Below, one piece after another: positions 1-14,273 of a DNA stretch of 64,000 bases. The DNA comes from Muricea muricata (Eukaryota > Cnidaria > Anthozoa > Malacalcyonacea > Plexauridae). Each line of letters starts with the position of its first letter. Position 1 is the stretch's first letter. Where the stretch lies: assembly GCA_963855995.1 (NCBI GenBank), contig OY979730.1, forward strand, positions 1,426,501 to 1,490,500, written 5' to 3'. A program made the translations under genes and the position numbers. The notes under the pieces are model-generated. The model was not told the DNA's origin. It ran no database searches and saw only the letters and a list, made by a program, of their open reading frames with translations.

Positions 1-1224
1 ATTGTTTGAAGAGCGATAATTTTCGCATGGGAAATTATCACAAATATAATCTCACGTGTGAGATTATCAGTTTTATCAGTGCCCGAAATCCCTATAAAGC
101 ACTGTACTTTATATAATAAAGCTAAATAAGCAGTAAATCTTGCTGGTTGTTGGCTTGCATGGTGAGTCGAATGAATTTTGAATCCAACTTAGAAAAAAAT
201 AATTCTAAGATCATCATAATCCATACTACTTCAACTACTAGAAACTGTGTGCTGCATGGACACCCTAGTGTGATCACCCTGGTGATCTGGCATTGGAAAG
301 GGCCAACTTTTAGTGAAAACTAAAACCAAGCAGAGCTTCTGCCGCGGCGACCATATTTGATTGACCACCACAAATCTACAGTGGTTTTATCGAGGTAGAA
401 GAATAGTTTAGAACAATTTCAGGCAAAATCAGTGATAATAGATAAACACTATCTGAATTTTTTTCCCAAAATGACCTCTTCTGCTTTTTAAATTGGCCTA
501 TGGATAACTAATAAGGTCACCCACCATGAGCCTGATTATTGAGAGTTTGCAGAACGTTCCAGAAACCATTGGGAAGTTTTGACAAGCTATGTCTTACAGT
601 GAAATTGGAAAAGGTATTTGCTTGATGTAATGGCCAGTTTGTACACATCGCAATGTAATTTGCAGAATTTTGATCGATTTTAGAATTTTATCTCCTTATA
701 TAAATACTCTGGCATCAAAATTAGCTGACTTGATTCAAAAGGATGCTTTATCCAGTTATACTTTTTGGATCAGTGGTTAGGCGAGATAATTTTGCTTGGC
801 GTGGTGATTTTGCTCTAAATAAGTTCATGATAACCTCCATTGTATAAGATTATTTTTAATTGAATTTTCAACCACTAACGATTATTTGTTATTGATAAAA
901 TTAAACTTATAAAATAAAGAAATGTGGTCACTGGTATTAATTTCAAGTTGAATTATAAAGTAAGAGTAGAATTTACAGAGTGGGGTACCAAAAGGTAGCA
1001 AAGCTCTGTTCTGTTAATATTAATGATTCAGCACAACCGACTTTATAATTTAAATAGCGTTAGAGGTAAATAGATAAAGTTGTTCTCAAACTACGGGAGA
1101 AAGAAAATTTAAACGTAAATAAACAACTTGTTGATGAAAACAGGCTTGAACAATGTTTTGCTATACCTACACTGTTCAACGTTGTCAACAATATTGTTCA
1201 GCATCGTGACACCTGATTGCGGGT

Positions 1225-1345
1225 TCAATATTAAAATATAATTTTGTGGAAACACCACGTAAGTTTTTGTTATCGCAGAGCTTTCGATCCGTAAGGTCGG
1301 GTCTTCATCAGTGGTAATAATAAAATTATATTTTAATTTGAAAAT
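1225..1345. repeat. inverted-repeat element fragment
   Basis: The arms TTAAAATATAATTTTGTGG and the complementary copy ending near 1340 flank a core containing GAGCTTTCGATCC and GTCTTCATCAG, giving a hairpin of about 120 bp. From memory, similar TTTCGATC/TCTTCATCAG cores recur in invertebrate genomes; I cannot name the family. The antisense open frame across it is a by-product of the repeat. Confidence 0.5.
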
Positions 1346-1994
1346 CGCCATGCAAACATACGAGGGTTCAATATTGTTGACAACTATATGAACAATGTAG
1401 AGGCAGCAGAGCATTGCTCAATATTGCATGCTCAACCTGTGGTTCAACTATGATATCTTCAGTCCATTCCAATCAATATGCTGTTATTTCTTTTAACACT
1501 TTGCATAGTGGTGTATCAATAAGAAAACGAATAATTTGTACATGTGGTTTCGCCATGTATTATTAAAAACATTTCTTAAAACGAATAATTTGTGGGTTTC
1601 ACCATGTATTTGTTAAAAACATTTCTATACAGATTTTTTTTAATAAATAGATGATGGAAACTACATATTATTCGTTGCCAGCTATGGCTCGTACCTGTTC
1701 TTTTGCCTCGCAAGAATTCTATAATTTTTGAAGGTTATGGGTTGAGTGGAAACTTTGGCATATTTTATTTCCGACCTTTCATGGTTATAAGTAATTACTG
1801 CTTCCTTTCACTTGCGGAATGGATGTATCCGAAACGTCGGAAGGAGCCGTTTGTTTGGATGAAAGCTCGTCATAATATCTGTCTAATATAAACAAAATAA
1901 AGTTGCTTTTCTTCTAATTATAGCATATATAGTTCACCTTAAAAGCGAAAATCAAATTAGGCAACGCTGAGCATAAATTTGTTTTTTTCATTCA

Positions 1995-2375
1995 TGAAAT
2001 AAACCAGTGGATATAGCTCGTTGTTGAAGCGTTAAAATTTCGTTGAAAATACGTTGACATATCGGCAACGTATATTTCAACCTTATTCTGTGTCGTTAAC
2101 AAATGTTGGTCCAACATTAGTAAACAGACGTCTATATATAACACCCATTCATGGCTGATCATTTGACTTCGATTTCACTTGTAATCTCAAAGTTGCTTTG
2201 ATCCAAGGAAATTGGCAACGTAATTACAACTTTTTTCAATGTCAGGAAAATATGGCTGATCCAATTTGCATTTTTAATCCTTTTGAACATTGATTCAATT
2301 TCTTCAAGGCGATTTTAGACATTGGTACAAATTTGGTTCAATGTTTAGTCAATGTAGTTTTTTTGCCCGCTGGGT
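1995..2375. repeat. degenerate dispersed repeat
   Basis: The stretch is rich in short motifs of the type CAACGT, GTTGA and TTCAATG in both orientations, and ends at TTTTTTGCCCGCTGGG. That ending is common in dispersed animal repeats built on AACGTTGA units. Borders are uncertain. Confidence 0.3.
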
Positions 2376-5300
2376 AGTACATATCCAATATGATGGATAA
2401 ATTTGGAAACTGTACTAAAGGCGGTAAAATTTATGGAAAACAAACCATTTCTGAATGCTGATGTGTTGTTGTGTCTAAATGCTGGAAAACATTAAAAACT
2501 TGTTTGGTTATTGAAATGTTGTTGTATTCGGAGTTTTTTTTGAGCATTTCGATAGCCTCGGCAACATCAAAGGGAAAGAAATGACTGGATTTTCGAGACA
2601 GATTTATCTGACTTTTTTACATCACTTATAACGACTGAACCCCTATTGAAAGATGACAGTACACCGGCGAGTTTGTGTGGAATTATTCTCTCAATTCTCG
2701 TGTCTGAGTCAGAGAGAATCAAGAGTTGCGTGAGAAGTTGACGGCATTATGCAGCGGATATTACCCGGCCAACGAACTCCCGCCATGAACGCCCAGCAAC
2801 ATTTTACAGTAGAGATCTCATTATCTCTCATTAATTTACATCCTTGTATGGCCTAAGGGGTAAACTAAGCCTGCGAAATCTTATGATTTAGTTGTTATTT
2901 TTACATGTTGTATATTATGATTTGCTTCTCATTCTGTGGCAAGATCTTTGAGAACCCACTCGGTCCCTTATCGCATTTTTTAAAGATATTAGTATAAAAA
3001 AGCCCTTTGCTCCAAAATTTCGTGTTAATTGTAGTACACTATAATAATATCCTAAATTCAGTCTCCCATGAAAAGAGTGTCTGTACAGATGTTCATAAAC
3101 ACGTAGTGTTCAGTTGGAGAAGCATCTTAATTTTGCATCGCTTTTGGAACGGGAATAAGATACGGGGCTGACTACGTCACTATCTGAGATTGTGGTTTTA
3201 TTTTTGTGTGGTGTATTTGGGAAAATATTACCGACTTTTACACATTTACGTAATAATAATAACCTTGGGCACTAAGGGACATACATTGAAGATTGCTGAT
3301 ACAAAATAAAACATGCTGCAAAGAATTACATCTTGTAAACTCAATACTCGAAATAATTGAAGCTGTAACATTTCGGCTCATTTCAAAACCAACATCAGAC
3401 AGACGATGATGGTATTCAAATAAAACCGACATATTACAGCTGGACATCTATTTCGAACTGACACATCAAAACGCTGTCGTTTTCATCATCTACACCTGAC
3501 CAAACAATACGGTTTTTAAAACGTTTCATGATATTATCGAAAATCAATGCGCCTGTTTTCATCAAGATTGTTTTCTCTTTAGATGCAATAAGTTCACCCG
3601 TCTTTTCTATTTTTGGTAAGATATATTAAAAAACGCATCGGAAGGTGCTTTGCTACGCATCTTGACCGGATGTGGCTAGTTGTTTGGCCATGAACTCATT
3701 TTCTCCTACTTCAGATCTTTGAACTTTTCTTATTTACATGTATACAAGGCCAGTGTTTCGTATTATGAAAACTACCTTTTTAACCATTTCTTGTACTGAA
3801 TGAAAAAAAAACACTTTTATCTCTAACATCGCTCTATCATTGTACCGCATGCAGTAATTTATTGAAAATTGGATTTTAATTAAGGCAATTGAAAGAAATT
3901 CCTGTATTTGCAAAATCATGATAATTATATTATGACCATAATAAGTTACCTATAAGTTTAAGGTCACACAGCCAACAGAATGGATCCTGTGATAGCTAGA
4001 TTTCGAAATCTGTGAAAAATCATTTTTCTATGTAATTTTTGTATGCATATATACATTGTTAGATTGTAGTTGCGCGGTGTACATTCATTCCTTTTTAATG
4101 CTGCAGAATCTGCTTGAACGAACTGCGTCCTTAATCCTACGGGGGGGGGGGGGGGGGTGGAAAAACACCATAAAAAGGGGATTTGATTTGAAATTATGAG
4201 AAATATGCTAATCGGTTAATTGTCTACTATCATATTTTATCAGGATGTGGTAGTCTGAAAGGAAGCATTATTCCATGTGTCCTATTTTTACACAATCTTT
4301 GGCCGGTATGCTTCAGCCTACATGGCTAAGCAATCGCGACGATTATGTAACCATTTATGGTCACTAATTTTGAATACAAAAGTTGTGTCGTCGCATAGTA
4401 ATGGCAATGGTAAAGTGTAGATTAAGTTGGCGGTGTTATTTTTACTACAACTTTTTTGTAATCACCAAAATGTTGGAGGTCTTTGGGCTATACTTGCAAA
4501 AAAGTTTACCTGTATGTATACCAAGTTATAGCTGGTTCCACGTAGTGTACTAGTAGGCTAATGGACAGCCTTGTAAAGGGGAAACCTTCACTGCAAAAGT
4601 CAATGATATCGTGCTAACCTGTACTTGTATTTGTGAGGAGAGTTTTAAGAGCAAATAATAAACCACTTCCTTCCCTAACCTTGACCGAGTGCAGGGTGGG
4701 CCGATGCTGTGGAAAGATAGCGTTCTACAGTAGTCTATCTCCTTCTTTCCGTGACAGTCACAACTAACAACTAGATGATAGTGTTCACGAGCAAGCAATT
4801 CGAATAAAGCGCATTTATTTTTTCTATTGCAAGAAACTTTCGAGTTTTTCGACAAAAAAAAAACAACCAAAAACGAGTATTTACAATTCATCTTATGAGC
4901 GGTTTAGATGAAATGTTTACTTCACTATACCGACTTAGTAAGCGTCCGATTGGCTACTGGATCACATATTAGTACCGAACTGAATGAGCGTAAAAGTAAA
5001 TTGCTAATTTTTGGCAATGGTATACACACTGTCAATCTACAACGCTTTACTGCCTGTGCTATTTTCAACTAGAGCGGTGCGCGGCGTGAAAGTTAATCTG
5101 AACAGGCGCGGAGCAAACAACTTCCAAAGTGCGCCGTTTTTTGAAATCTAATAGTTTTCTGTTTTATTAAAAAAAATCTCCGATTGAGACTCGTAAGTTT
5201 GACAAGTTTTGATTGACATTAGCTCCTTGATCGCATGATGCACCTAGACTGCAGCAACAAATAATTAATATTTTTTATTTTTATAATCGCTCCACTCATT

Positions 5301-5587
5301 CAGCAAATCCAAAGAATCCGGATCCTAGAATTCTAAATCTAAATCACACCCAAAAACAAGATCTACGTGATCTTAGATCAAGTTGAAAACTGCGAATTCG
5401 AAAAAATGTTCCTTTTGAAAACACCGTCGTCACAAGTATTCTTATGGTAGGAAATCGATTATGTTTTTGTAGCACTTTAGATAATTGATTTACCCAAAAT
5501 AATAGTTGATTCGCGGAAATTACTAACAACCTATTCGCAGGTATTGCCACCCTAAAATAAATATACATTACGCTTGCTCTTTTCTAA

Positions 5588-5650
5588 ACCGTAGCTTAGT
5601 GGTCAGAGCATTGCACCGACATTGCAAAGGGTCAATTCCTGCCGGAGTAT
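5588..5650 (+). pseudogene. tRNA-like sequence, probable SINE head
   Basis: A box-A-like TAGCTTAGTGG lies at 5592-5602 and a box-B-like GGGTCAATTCC at 5629-5639, at tRNA-like spacing. Between them is an anticodon-type stem-loop: TTGCA, seven-base loop CCGACAT, TGCAA. The loop has C instead of the invariant U33, and the T-stem and acceptor stem do not pair, so this is not a working tRNA gene. A tRNA-derived SINE head or decayed tRNA fits best. Confidence 0.55.
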
Positions 5651-8343
5651 GTATAGTTGATTTTTTCTTGTTGGGTATGTGCTATTTTCATATTTTTACG
5701 TACTTTGTGTCAAGATAAAGATCAGGCAGTTCATAAACTTTGCCAACTAAACCGTAAACATGTTTCTTTCGCTGATGTTCGCAAATGAGTTGAGAAATGT
5801 ATGCAATACCCTTTGCACGCTTCTTCCAGTTTAATCCGGACTGCCTAGCAGACTGTTTTCGTGTCAGCATATATATGATATTATTTGCGATAAACGGATC
5901 AACTAAACTTTATTTTTCTTACGCTTTACTACATAAATAAACGCGGCATTTACTGCTAATCGGACTTATGTGGTGCGAATTAAGGATGTAGATTTTAGGT
6001 TTTAATTTTTGCTGTCGCCATGCAGAAACGCTGAGCTAAGGGAACATTCTTAGTGTATTTTATCACATGCGCAACGGCAAATAAATATTAACATTGGCTC
6101 ATATACAACCGTTGTTTTTAAACATAATTTTCGGCGGATTAAAATTGCAAAATGCATTAATGAAAAAAGCTAGGATTGACAATCCAAACCGACATTCCAG
6201 CGAAATTAAACGAGATTTGAAGAGCCTAAACAAATTGGGTGTCGACAAATTGTTGTTGTGGAGAACAAAATGTGGTCGACGATTTTAATAAACTAATTGT
6301 GCGATGAACATTGTGGATAAGATAGTTTATATTGTATTCAGTAGACAAAGAAAAAGGTTTTTTAAAGAGACGACAACTAAATGTAGCTAGGTGACAGCGA
6401 AAAATGCTGAATATATCGTCGGTCGTTACGTCTGTGGGAACATCCTATTGCACAACATTAATAATTAAAAAATAAAATGTGTCAATAATTCTCTATCATC
6501 AACAAAAAGTGGCCTAGTTTTCTCGCATGGAGATCTTATATGTGAGAATCGTTCAGTCATGTAAATGTGATGTCCTCCACACCAAATATATACAAAATGT
6601 TTGTGCATAAAGTTTTGGTGTACAAAATTTTGATGGCTAAATGGAATACCAAGATCTGGGTGCGCACAAGTCATCCTAATTTTCGTTAAATATGGGCGGA
6701 AATTTTAGCAATTGTTGCGTCGCTTGAGACAAAACATCCCATCAGAATAAATATATTGTGTTCAGTTGCCTGCACAGGAGCCAACCATGACGTAAATTTT
6801 AATTTTTTATAAATTTTTAATTGCGGAATTTTGTGAGGTTATCTGTATAGGTCTACATAATATTTCAAAGCCTTCTTAAAGATTTCAAAGCTTAATTCAA
6901 AGTCTTTGCAGCAATCGAATATTGCTATAAAGCATGTAGATTTGCGACAAGATTGCGCAAAAAGTGCAAATCTAAAGCAAGCTAACGCCCAACCTATTTG
7001 ACTCCCTTCAAACGACACTTTAAGCAAGGGCCTGCACGCAAGAGCACGCGTCATAGTTAACATGAAACAAGTTTATTTAAAGAATAAATGGAAGTCATGG
7101 AACACGATTTCAGCCAAACATTTCTCTGAAAATCACGCGGAGAGTATAACAGAGACATTGATTGAAATTGTGCGACAACATATGTATTTCGAAGATTCGG
7201 AAGATTCTTGAATTTCGTACGATTCTTGAAGGTATTACGTAATGCGGCAATTTGGAAGATTTTTGAATTACTGCAAAGTAAATGGTTTGTTTGAGCCTGT
7301 GCGGTAGTGTAACAGTATTGCTACAATCCAATACTTTTTTCATATAAAAACGCTTCTGTTTTGATTCAACCACATCAAGCTTGTCTTGGAACTTATGAGA
7401 AAGCTTTTTAGGGTATCCTTTTACACAACTATTGCCATGAAGGAATTTCAAGGCCAGTACGAATAATTTTAACACTCATATTGCATCATTCTTGGGCGAG
7501 ATAATCCAGGCAAAACGCGCACAGCGGCCAATACTGCCAGGGACAAACCCGACATTGTGCATTCTGTGAACAACTTATAATTTAATATTCAGAGAATACA
7601 TGTTTGGTAAAAAAGTTGTAAACTTAATCACAAAATATTAATTGCTGTAAATTGATGCAAAAATATACAAATCGTCAGAAATTTCTAGAACACTAACACT
7701 AGAACTTCTCATAGTATTTACATAGGATACCAGAATATTACTGACATTTGCGCGCAAGATTTTGAAGATGTAGAACGGGGACCCTTGCCTGGAACAAGCA
7801 ATATAATTACGTATGTTTTCGCACAGGATATTATTCAACAGTTTGATTCGCGCACTGATAAAGCTTACTAGGGTATTGTCACACCAGATAATCAGCTATT
7901 CACACACTAATTGACCTTGTCCTTGGCTTAGTTCTTTCCCGATTCAAGCTATGGTATACCTGCCGCGAATTATTCTAAAGACTTGGAAGGTTTTCAGATA
8001 CAAACTTTCCGTTTACGTCTCACAGTGAGCAGTGACACGTCGCGAGTAGTCTATACGATATCATTTGCGAGCTTGACGGGGCGACCGCAACATTAACATA
8101 AATTGCGTACATGTAGCATTAGAACCAATTCAAATGAATTGTTTACTGTAAATATTGTGATATGCGCAGAATAACGCAGTTGGATCACTTGAAGATCATA
8201 ATGAGAAGCAAAAGATCACATAAATATACTGTACAGGAATGTGACTTCGGGATTAAGCGTCAAGACACAGGCTCTTGTGAGATTTGGGTGACTTCTAGAA
8301 TTTCTAAGTGTATGTACTTATGTTTAGAAATGAAATAACACAC
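5651..8343. other. non-coding stretch, nothing recognised
   Basis: AT-rich sequence with scattered short open frames lacking plausible starts, splice context or composition bias. I see no RNA gene, repeat array or protein family in it. Confidence 0.5.
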
Positions 8344-8446
8344 CTCGTCGTGGTTCCATGAAGCAGCTTCTTCTTTGGGTATAATTCCTTCTTCGATCAT
8401 CGGGTTGTAATTTGGATCCCTCAGCATTCTGCGCCCGTGACTTCCT
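8344..8446 (-). CDS. candidate single internal exon, unknown protein
   Basis: Read on the minus strand, a good acceptor (TTTTTAAACAG) opens 103 bp that end at a GAG followed by GTGTGT. With one leading base completing a codon, the exon reads 34 codons without a stop: GSHGRRMLRDPNYNPMIEEG then IIPKEEAASWNHDE. The composition is protein-like (many E, P, N, D) and GC content is higher than in the flanks. It starts in phase 1 or 2, depending on convention, and ends in phase 0. I do not recognise the family and found no convincing neighbouring exons, so it could be one exon of a gene with very long introns, or chance. A second frame is also open, which weakens the call. Confidence 0.35.
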
Positions 8447-11400
8447 CTGTTTAAAAAGAACGAAAATTACTTAGAATTGCTCGCACCGCTGACCTGTTAT
8501 GCACTGGCACATGTTTTTGAAAAGAGCTAGCCTACCGAAAAGATTTTGTAGTTTATACAATAACAATCTGATAATAATGACCCAATACTTGGGTTTCACT
8601 TCAGGCTAGCATGCATCATTTGACAATTGGGCCCGGCATAATAATGATGTTCACATTTCACGAAGGCATTAGCCATCATGTAGTGGTTGGATCGCAGTTG
8701 CCACTAAACGTGGTCTAGTTTCCTTTCCCTTGAATACCAACACTTCTATTTAAAGTCGAAGGAACATTATTATTTTTTGCTTCAGAAAGCTTCAAAACAC
8801 AGCAATTACCTAATTGTTTCGCTGAAATATGAAAGACGCATGGCAAGGAAGTTTAATTATTTACTTACTAACTGGCTAATCAAAAGATGCAGGAATTTTC
8901 GGCTATAAGACCACGAATGGCTAAACGAAAACTTGGGATAAGTTCTTGCCAATGAGAGTCAACACCCTTCGAAAAGATCTTTGAAAGGTTCTAAAGTCTC
9001 AACGACCAGTTCCTATTGCTTGTCAAAATAATAATATTGCTTGTCTTGCTGCAATATTTCAATCACAGCATTTGCGGACAAGTCGAAATTTCCGTGCAAG
9101 CTTTTGTGAAACACCAACGCCTTAAATTTGATACAGTGTTAGTTGAAGAGTTTAAACTGTTTAGCACAGTAACTCAACTGTTTAGAATAAAAAAAAACAG
9201 AATAGAGAACATTTGACCAGTTTTGTTCTGTATCGCGTTAAATATAGTTTACAAAAAGGCATGCGACTCACTGAAGACTGCCGAGGAAGCTCGTTACAGA
9301 GACCACAAATTTTTGGCTCGGAACACAGCTCACAATAGTGTCGAGTAACAATAATTCTGACCAATTAAGTGCTTTAATTGATAGTTCACATCTTCCAGTT
9401 CGCGTCGTTCACATTTGTTGGCTCGTCAGCAACAAATACGCACATAACTTGAACGTGCAGCTAAGCATTGTCGAAGCATGTTAGAAGCCTCTTGAAAACC
9501 GTGAATAAATTGCGCGTGCAGACGAAAAGATATTCGACCGTGTGAATTTTGTGCGCGCGGATATCGCACAGTTGATATCGGTTTGAATTATTCAGAAACA
9601 AACGTTTGCTATTACTGCAAGCGTTCTGTAAATTCATTAAAATGTTTTAATTAAAATAAAGCATATATGCCGCGATGTTAATAGTGTTTGTTAAAACGCG
9701 CACACGTTATCATGGATGAAAATAATAACCAACCTCTGAATCTTGTGCATTCTATCACAATTACTGTGCATTATCGAATGGTATTTACGTTAAGTTCTCT
9801 CAACTCAGCAGCATATCAGATGGAACTGCACACTCTGACAGTAACACGTCTCAACTAGAGACCACTGTAGGACACGCGGTTAAACATTGCCCCCAATTTA
9901 TAATACCTTATAACGTCCAGTGATTTCTCGAAAAACGGCTGATTCACAAGATAAGCCGTTTGTATTTCTAAGCTCGGTTGATCCGGCAACTAAGAGGACG
10001 ATAGCAGTGTCTGACCAACTAAAACTGTGAACAAGCTGAACTTCTTCCGCTACTTATGATGTAACCTTGTCCGAGTTCAAACCGCCGACTACCGGATTCC
10101 CATCTATCCCGCGACATATAACTACCAAGCAACTACGACCAGTGCATGTTGTTGCCTGGTAATTGTACTCCTTATTTACCAAACAAAAAATGTATCAGTT
10201 GGCCACAAGGAAAACGTGAGGTTTGTGCGTGACTTTGCCAATTGTATACTTAATCTTTTGCTCCTATAATACATGCTCGGTCAGCTATTACACTATCTAC
10301 GCAACAAAGTCATAAAGTACAGTTATCGCACAAGGTTATTACGAAAAATTTAAATTACATTAATGATGAGAATTACGTACTGGAAATCATGGTAATCCAA
10401 GTTGCGTTTGACCAGCGTACTACAATTCTATTTTTCCTCTCTCCGGATATTTTACATGAAGAACCTTGCTTGTGAAAGTGTGTGGTGCTTCCAAATAACA
10501 ACGTAAACACTGCGGCGCTCAAGAAGATCAACAGATCCCTGCTGTCGTCCACGCAAAACCTTGGCAAATGAGCAAAGAGATATCGTGAAACACTTTCCGG
10601 ATATGAGCGGCAAATAAGTGCCTAGCTTATCATCATTCAGAATTCCACGTTGGCTAAGTTCGCAGTTAATGCCTATTTCTTGGAAGCAGTTCAAAGAACG
10701 ATCGCGCGCGCTGAGAAATTACGTGCTTCAGAGATTCAGCCCACGCTAATACCGTTTTTGCGCAAATAGAAAAACGCAACTTAAAAATGCTGTAATATAT
10801 TTACAAAGTACACATAAGGAATAGGATGTGCACTTGTCATTTCCCCGTTTCCGCTAAAATGAGGCAAGGTGGCCACTTACTGCGTCTTCGGTTGACCTGA
10901 ACCCCCTTCGATAATAATTTCTACCATACTTTATACGCCTTCCTGTCATTAAAAGTAAAAATGTAAACTATCAAACTATTATTCCTATATGCAGTAAATT
11001 CAAGGCTAGTGAAGCAAAGTGTGTTTGATGTTATGATAAAAATACTCGTGCATACAAACTGTCAATATTTCTCCGTATCATAGCTATAGTTATTACATTA
11101 ACTGAAAAAGAACATTCTCACTATGTATAGTTTTAAAATATTGGTTTTTACGCAGACTCCTTGATCGATATTTTTGTTGTTTTAATTTTGAACGTACATC
11201 TTTTTAGTAAATAGCACTGGAAAACAAATCGAGTGTCATGATTTTTTTGGCTTTTAAATATATATGGACTTTTACTGGGACTTTTAATGGTTTTTGAATT
11301 TCATACTGTGGATAATATCTGGCAAAATCCGTGGACTCCATGAAAAATAAATTTCGACCGGTATATGTACGCACTCTTACGGTGTAAGATTATCAATACA

Positions 11401-14200
11401 TGACTGTTGTTCCTTTTGTTTTTGTCAGATTGCATAAACTTTGTATACTGTCCGACTCCAATTTTCAGTGTTTAAATGATGCCCTCCGGAAACTGCATTA
11501 CTCATTCAGTTTCTGTTTTGTTATAGTGCTGTTGTAAACTCAAACAAAATAGATCAACAATAACGAAATGAGAGATGCTTGTGAATGCCGCTTCCAATAC
11601 AAATTATTTTTGGCACAATATTTTTACCTCCCCCTATAATTGATTCTTTTCATCGAAAAAACCCAACTGAATAATTTTGAACAGGAAAAGGTCAAACAAT
11701 CGGATACTCAGCAGATATCTTCCTTTTCCTTGCAATCTCTTTCGGTTGTGTGCAAGAAGTAGTTAAATAAAATTGCGCACAAAACAATAGGGTATTTGAG
11801 AAAGGAGCCCTCCTCTAAACTTCAAATTTCAAAATTTGGTGTTTGTATCTTAAGTAGTGAAATATCTTTATAGTTTGCTTTTGCAATTTTAGTTTACCAT
11901 GAAATTGGCAGCTGTTGAGAAGACTGGTAATTTTGAGGGAACTTTTCTGTCATTCTCCGGAAAAAAATACCAGTGATTTACAGTGGGTATTGGCAATAAT
12001 ATTGTTGGGTCAATGCCCACGCTTTTTAGGGTTTTATAATTATTGGCATAAATTATATTCACCTGTGGTACATTTTCCGGTTTGCGGTCAATAATATCGC
12101 GAAATATGATCAGATCTACACACAAATGGCAAAATGCATGCACGTATAAACAAACAAATATGGCACAACTGCATGTCGAGTTTTGTGTTTGGGCAAAATT
12201 AAAACCTTGAACGTTCGATGAATCGTCCACACAAAACTGAAGTAGATGACCTTGTTATCAAAACTTATGCGCTTTCTACGCTGTCAATCTGTCGTATTTA
12301 TTTTGACTTTCAAATCGGACTTTAAATAGTTTTGGCAAAGGTTTTGCAAAGAAAACATGAGTTTTGGAACCTGTTCAACTCTTATCATATTTCATGGGAC
12401 GATAAATTTAACTTAAATATCTTGTAAAGTATAGTAAAGGAACGCAAATTGACAAAGATTCAAATCTTTCAGGAACTTAAACTTTTTCGATCTTAGTATA
12501 AATTGTGCGTGATCGTGGTAATTCGTGGTCTTGAGAGGTCGCCTTGAGTATTAGAAAACCATATGAAAGTGATGTAAAAGGAAATGCCATGCACGTTTGA
12601 AACAAGTTGATCTGTCACCAGCACAAAAAAGTCCTAAGTATTGATAAACTCTTCTACAGATAATCTCTATATATAGCCACCGACGCTCGTTGATTATGTA
12701 AATTAGCCCGCAATTCAGGCACTAAGCGTAAAGTGTGGCACGCCTTTGTCTCGAAATTTGCCTTTTTCAAGTGGATTCTTATACTTTTTACCGAGCTTTT
12801 TACGATATACACTTCACAAAACACTTATACACTGATGTGATATAATACTCAACACTGCCATAATAGATTTCCCGGTGAGTATTGAATACTAAACCGCATA
12901 CACGCACACAAACTGTGACTACAAATTGTGGTAAGTAGAAAGCTAGAACGAGCGTGTTTAGCCATTGACCGCCATTCACAAGCAACAAAAGATAAGAATA
13001 TTTAGACGTTTCGCATTACCTATTGTGTTTTATTTTTACCATTACTGTGGCTTCGTGCCAATCCCCCCCCCCCCCTCCTCGTAAATTATTAACGTTTACG
13101 TTAGGTCAGCTTACCTTAAATGAAGAGTATGCGTATATCAATGAGCGATAGGGCGTATTTGTATTGATATTATAATACATTTTTTGTGTTAATAATTATA
13201 AATAGCCATTGGTAATCGTAGCCAATTTAACAACAGCGATCCCCAATTAATGTCAACTGTATGGCAAGTATTGTCTTTCTTTAAACAATCTGATAATGGA
13301 CAAAAGTGATACCTAATTTTAAGTACAATTAAAATAATTCAAGTTGTTAAAATTATCAGACGAATAGATAATAGTTGACTCTTGAAATAAATATTTCCCT
13401 CAATTCCCAAATGCTGAAACACAAAAATTGAGCAGTACATCTAATACAGTAGGAGAGCAGTGGTATGTAAGTAAATCAAACCCCGTATTTTGTAAATGTG
13501 AAACTCCTCTGAGTTGTATGTACTCATACAGTCAGTTAAAAAAGGTTGTTTCCAAAAATTAAAGATCTAGAATATTGAGCGCGCCAGTGATCATGGGTAT
13601 AAGTTGATTTTTGGCTCTGAACGACGAAATGGCGTTCAATAATAATTTTTGAAGAACAAACTTTTTCAGTGTGCCGGCTGTATACATACGTGAGGCTTTT
13701 TGTGTGAAAATATTTGCGTAGAAAATGGTAAAAGGTTTAATTAAAATCGTGCATGTATGATGTATATAATAATTGTGAAAGTCATTAATACTTTATGAAG
13801 AAAACGAAGGAATTCTGTATACCCCGAAGGAGTACAGTTAAAATTAGAAAAACTCGAAGTTTTGTGGAAAAAAAAATAAACTTTCTCGTTTTCTTCTTAT
13901 TATATCAACAGAGAAATCTAAGTTCAGTATCGAACGAATCCAAATTCGTTTCTCTAGAAATTGGTTGTCAGTTTCGCACTCATTGAACTCTAAAATATTT
14001 GCTAATCGGACTTGAAATAAGCACAAAAAATAACGTAGTTCAATAGTGACAATGAAACATATTTCAACAAAGTAAATGATTAAACATCGCAATTAGGTCA
14101 CGCCGTGTAATGATAAACCAGCTACTATTTTAGCTTACAGTAGATACAATATGGAAATTTAAACGTTTTCATTGTGGTTGCTATGGATTTGTCGGTACTT

Positions 14201-14273
14201 GTTAATGATACCATACCATATCATATCTTATCATGTCGTATCATATATTGTCATATCGTGTCATATCATATAC
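14201..14273. repeat. degenerate TATCA pentanucleotide repeat
   Basis: Repeated ATCAT/TCATA units with substitutions: ATACCATATCATATCTTATC and continuing. It looks like an old five-base microsatellite. Confidence 0.6.

Larger units (their letters stand above)
1..5587. other. non-coding AT-rich stretch
   Basis: No exon chain is supported on either strand. The open frames here are short, mostly begin without ATG, and have the composition of random AT-rich DNA. Notable items are a repeat fragment at 1225-1345, a degenerate repeat at about 1995-2375 ending in a GCCCGCTGGG-type motif, and a run of about 16 G at 4141. The rest shows nothing I can name. Confidence 0.6.

Noticed and set aside
10373-10694. 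Overlapping minus-strand frames with a hydrophobic stretch (LLIFLSAAVFTLLFG)
   Set aside because: No ATG start in either frame, no recognisable family, and the splice context is weak. A signal-anchor exon cannot be excluded but is not supported.
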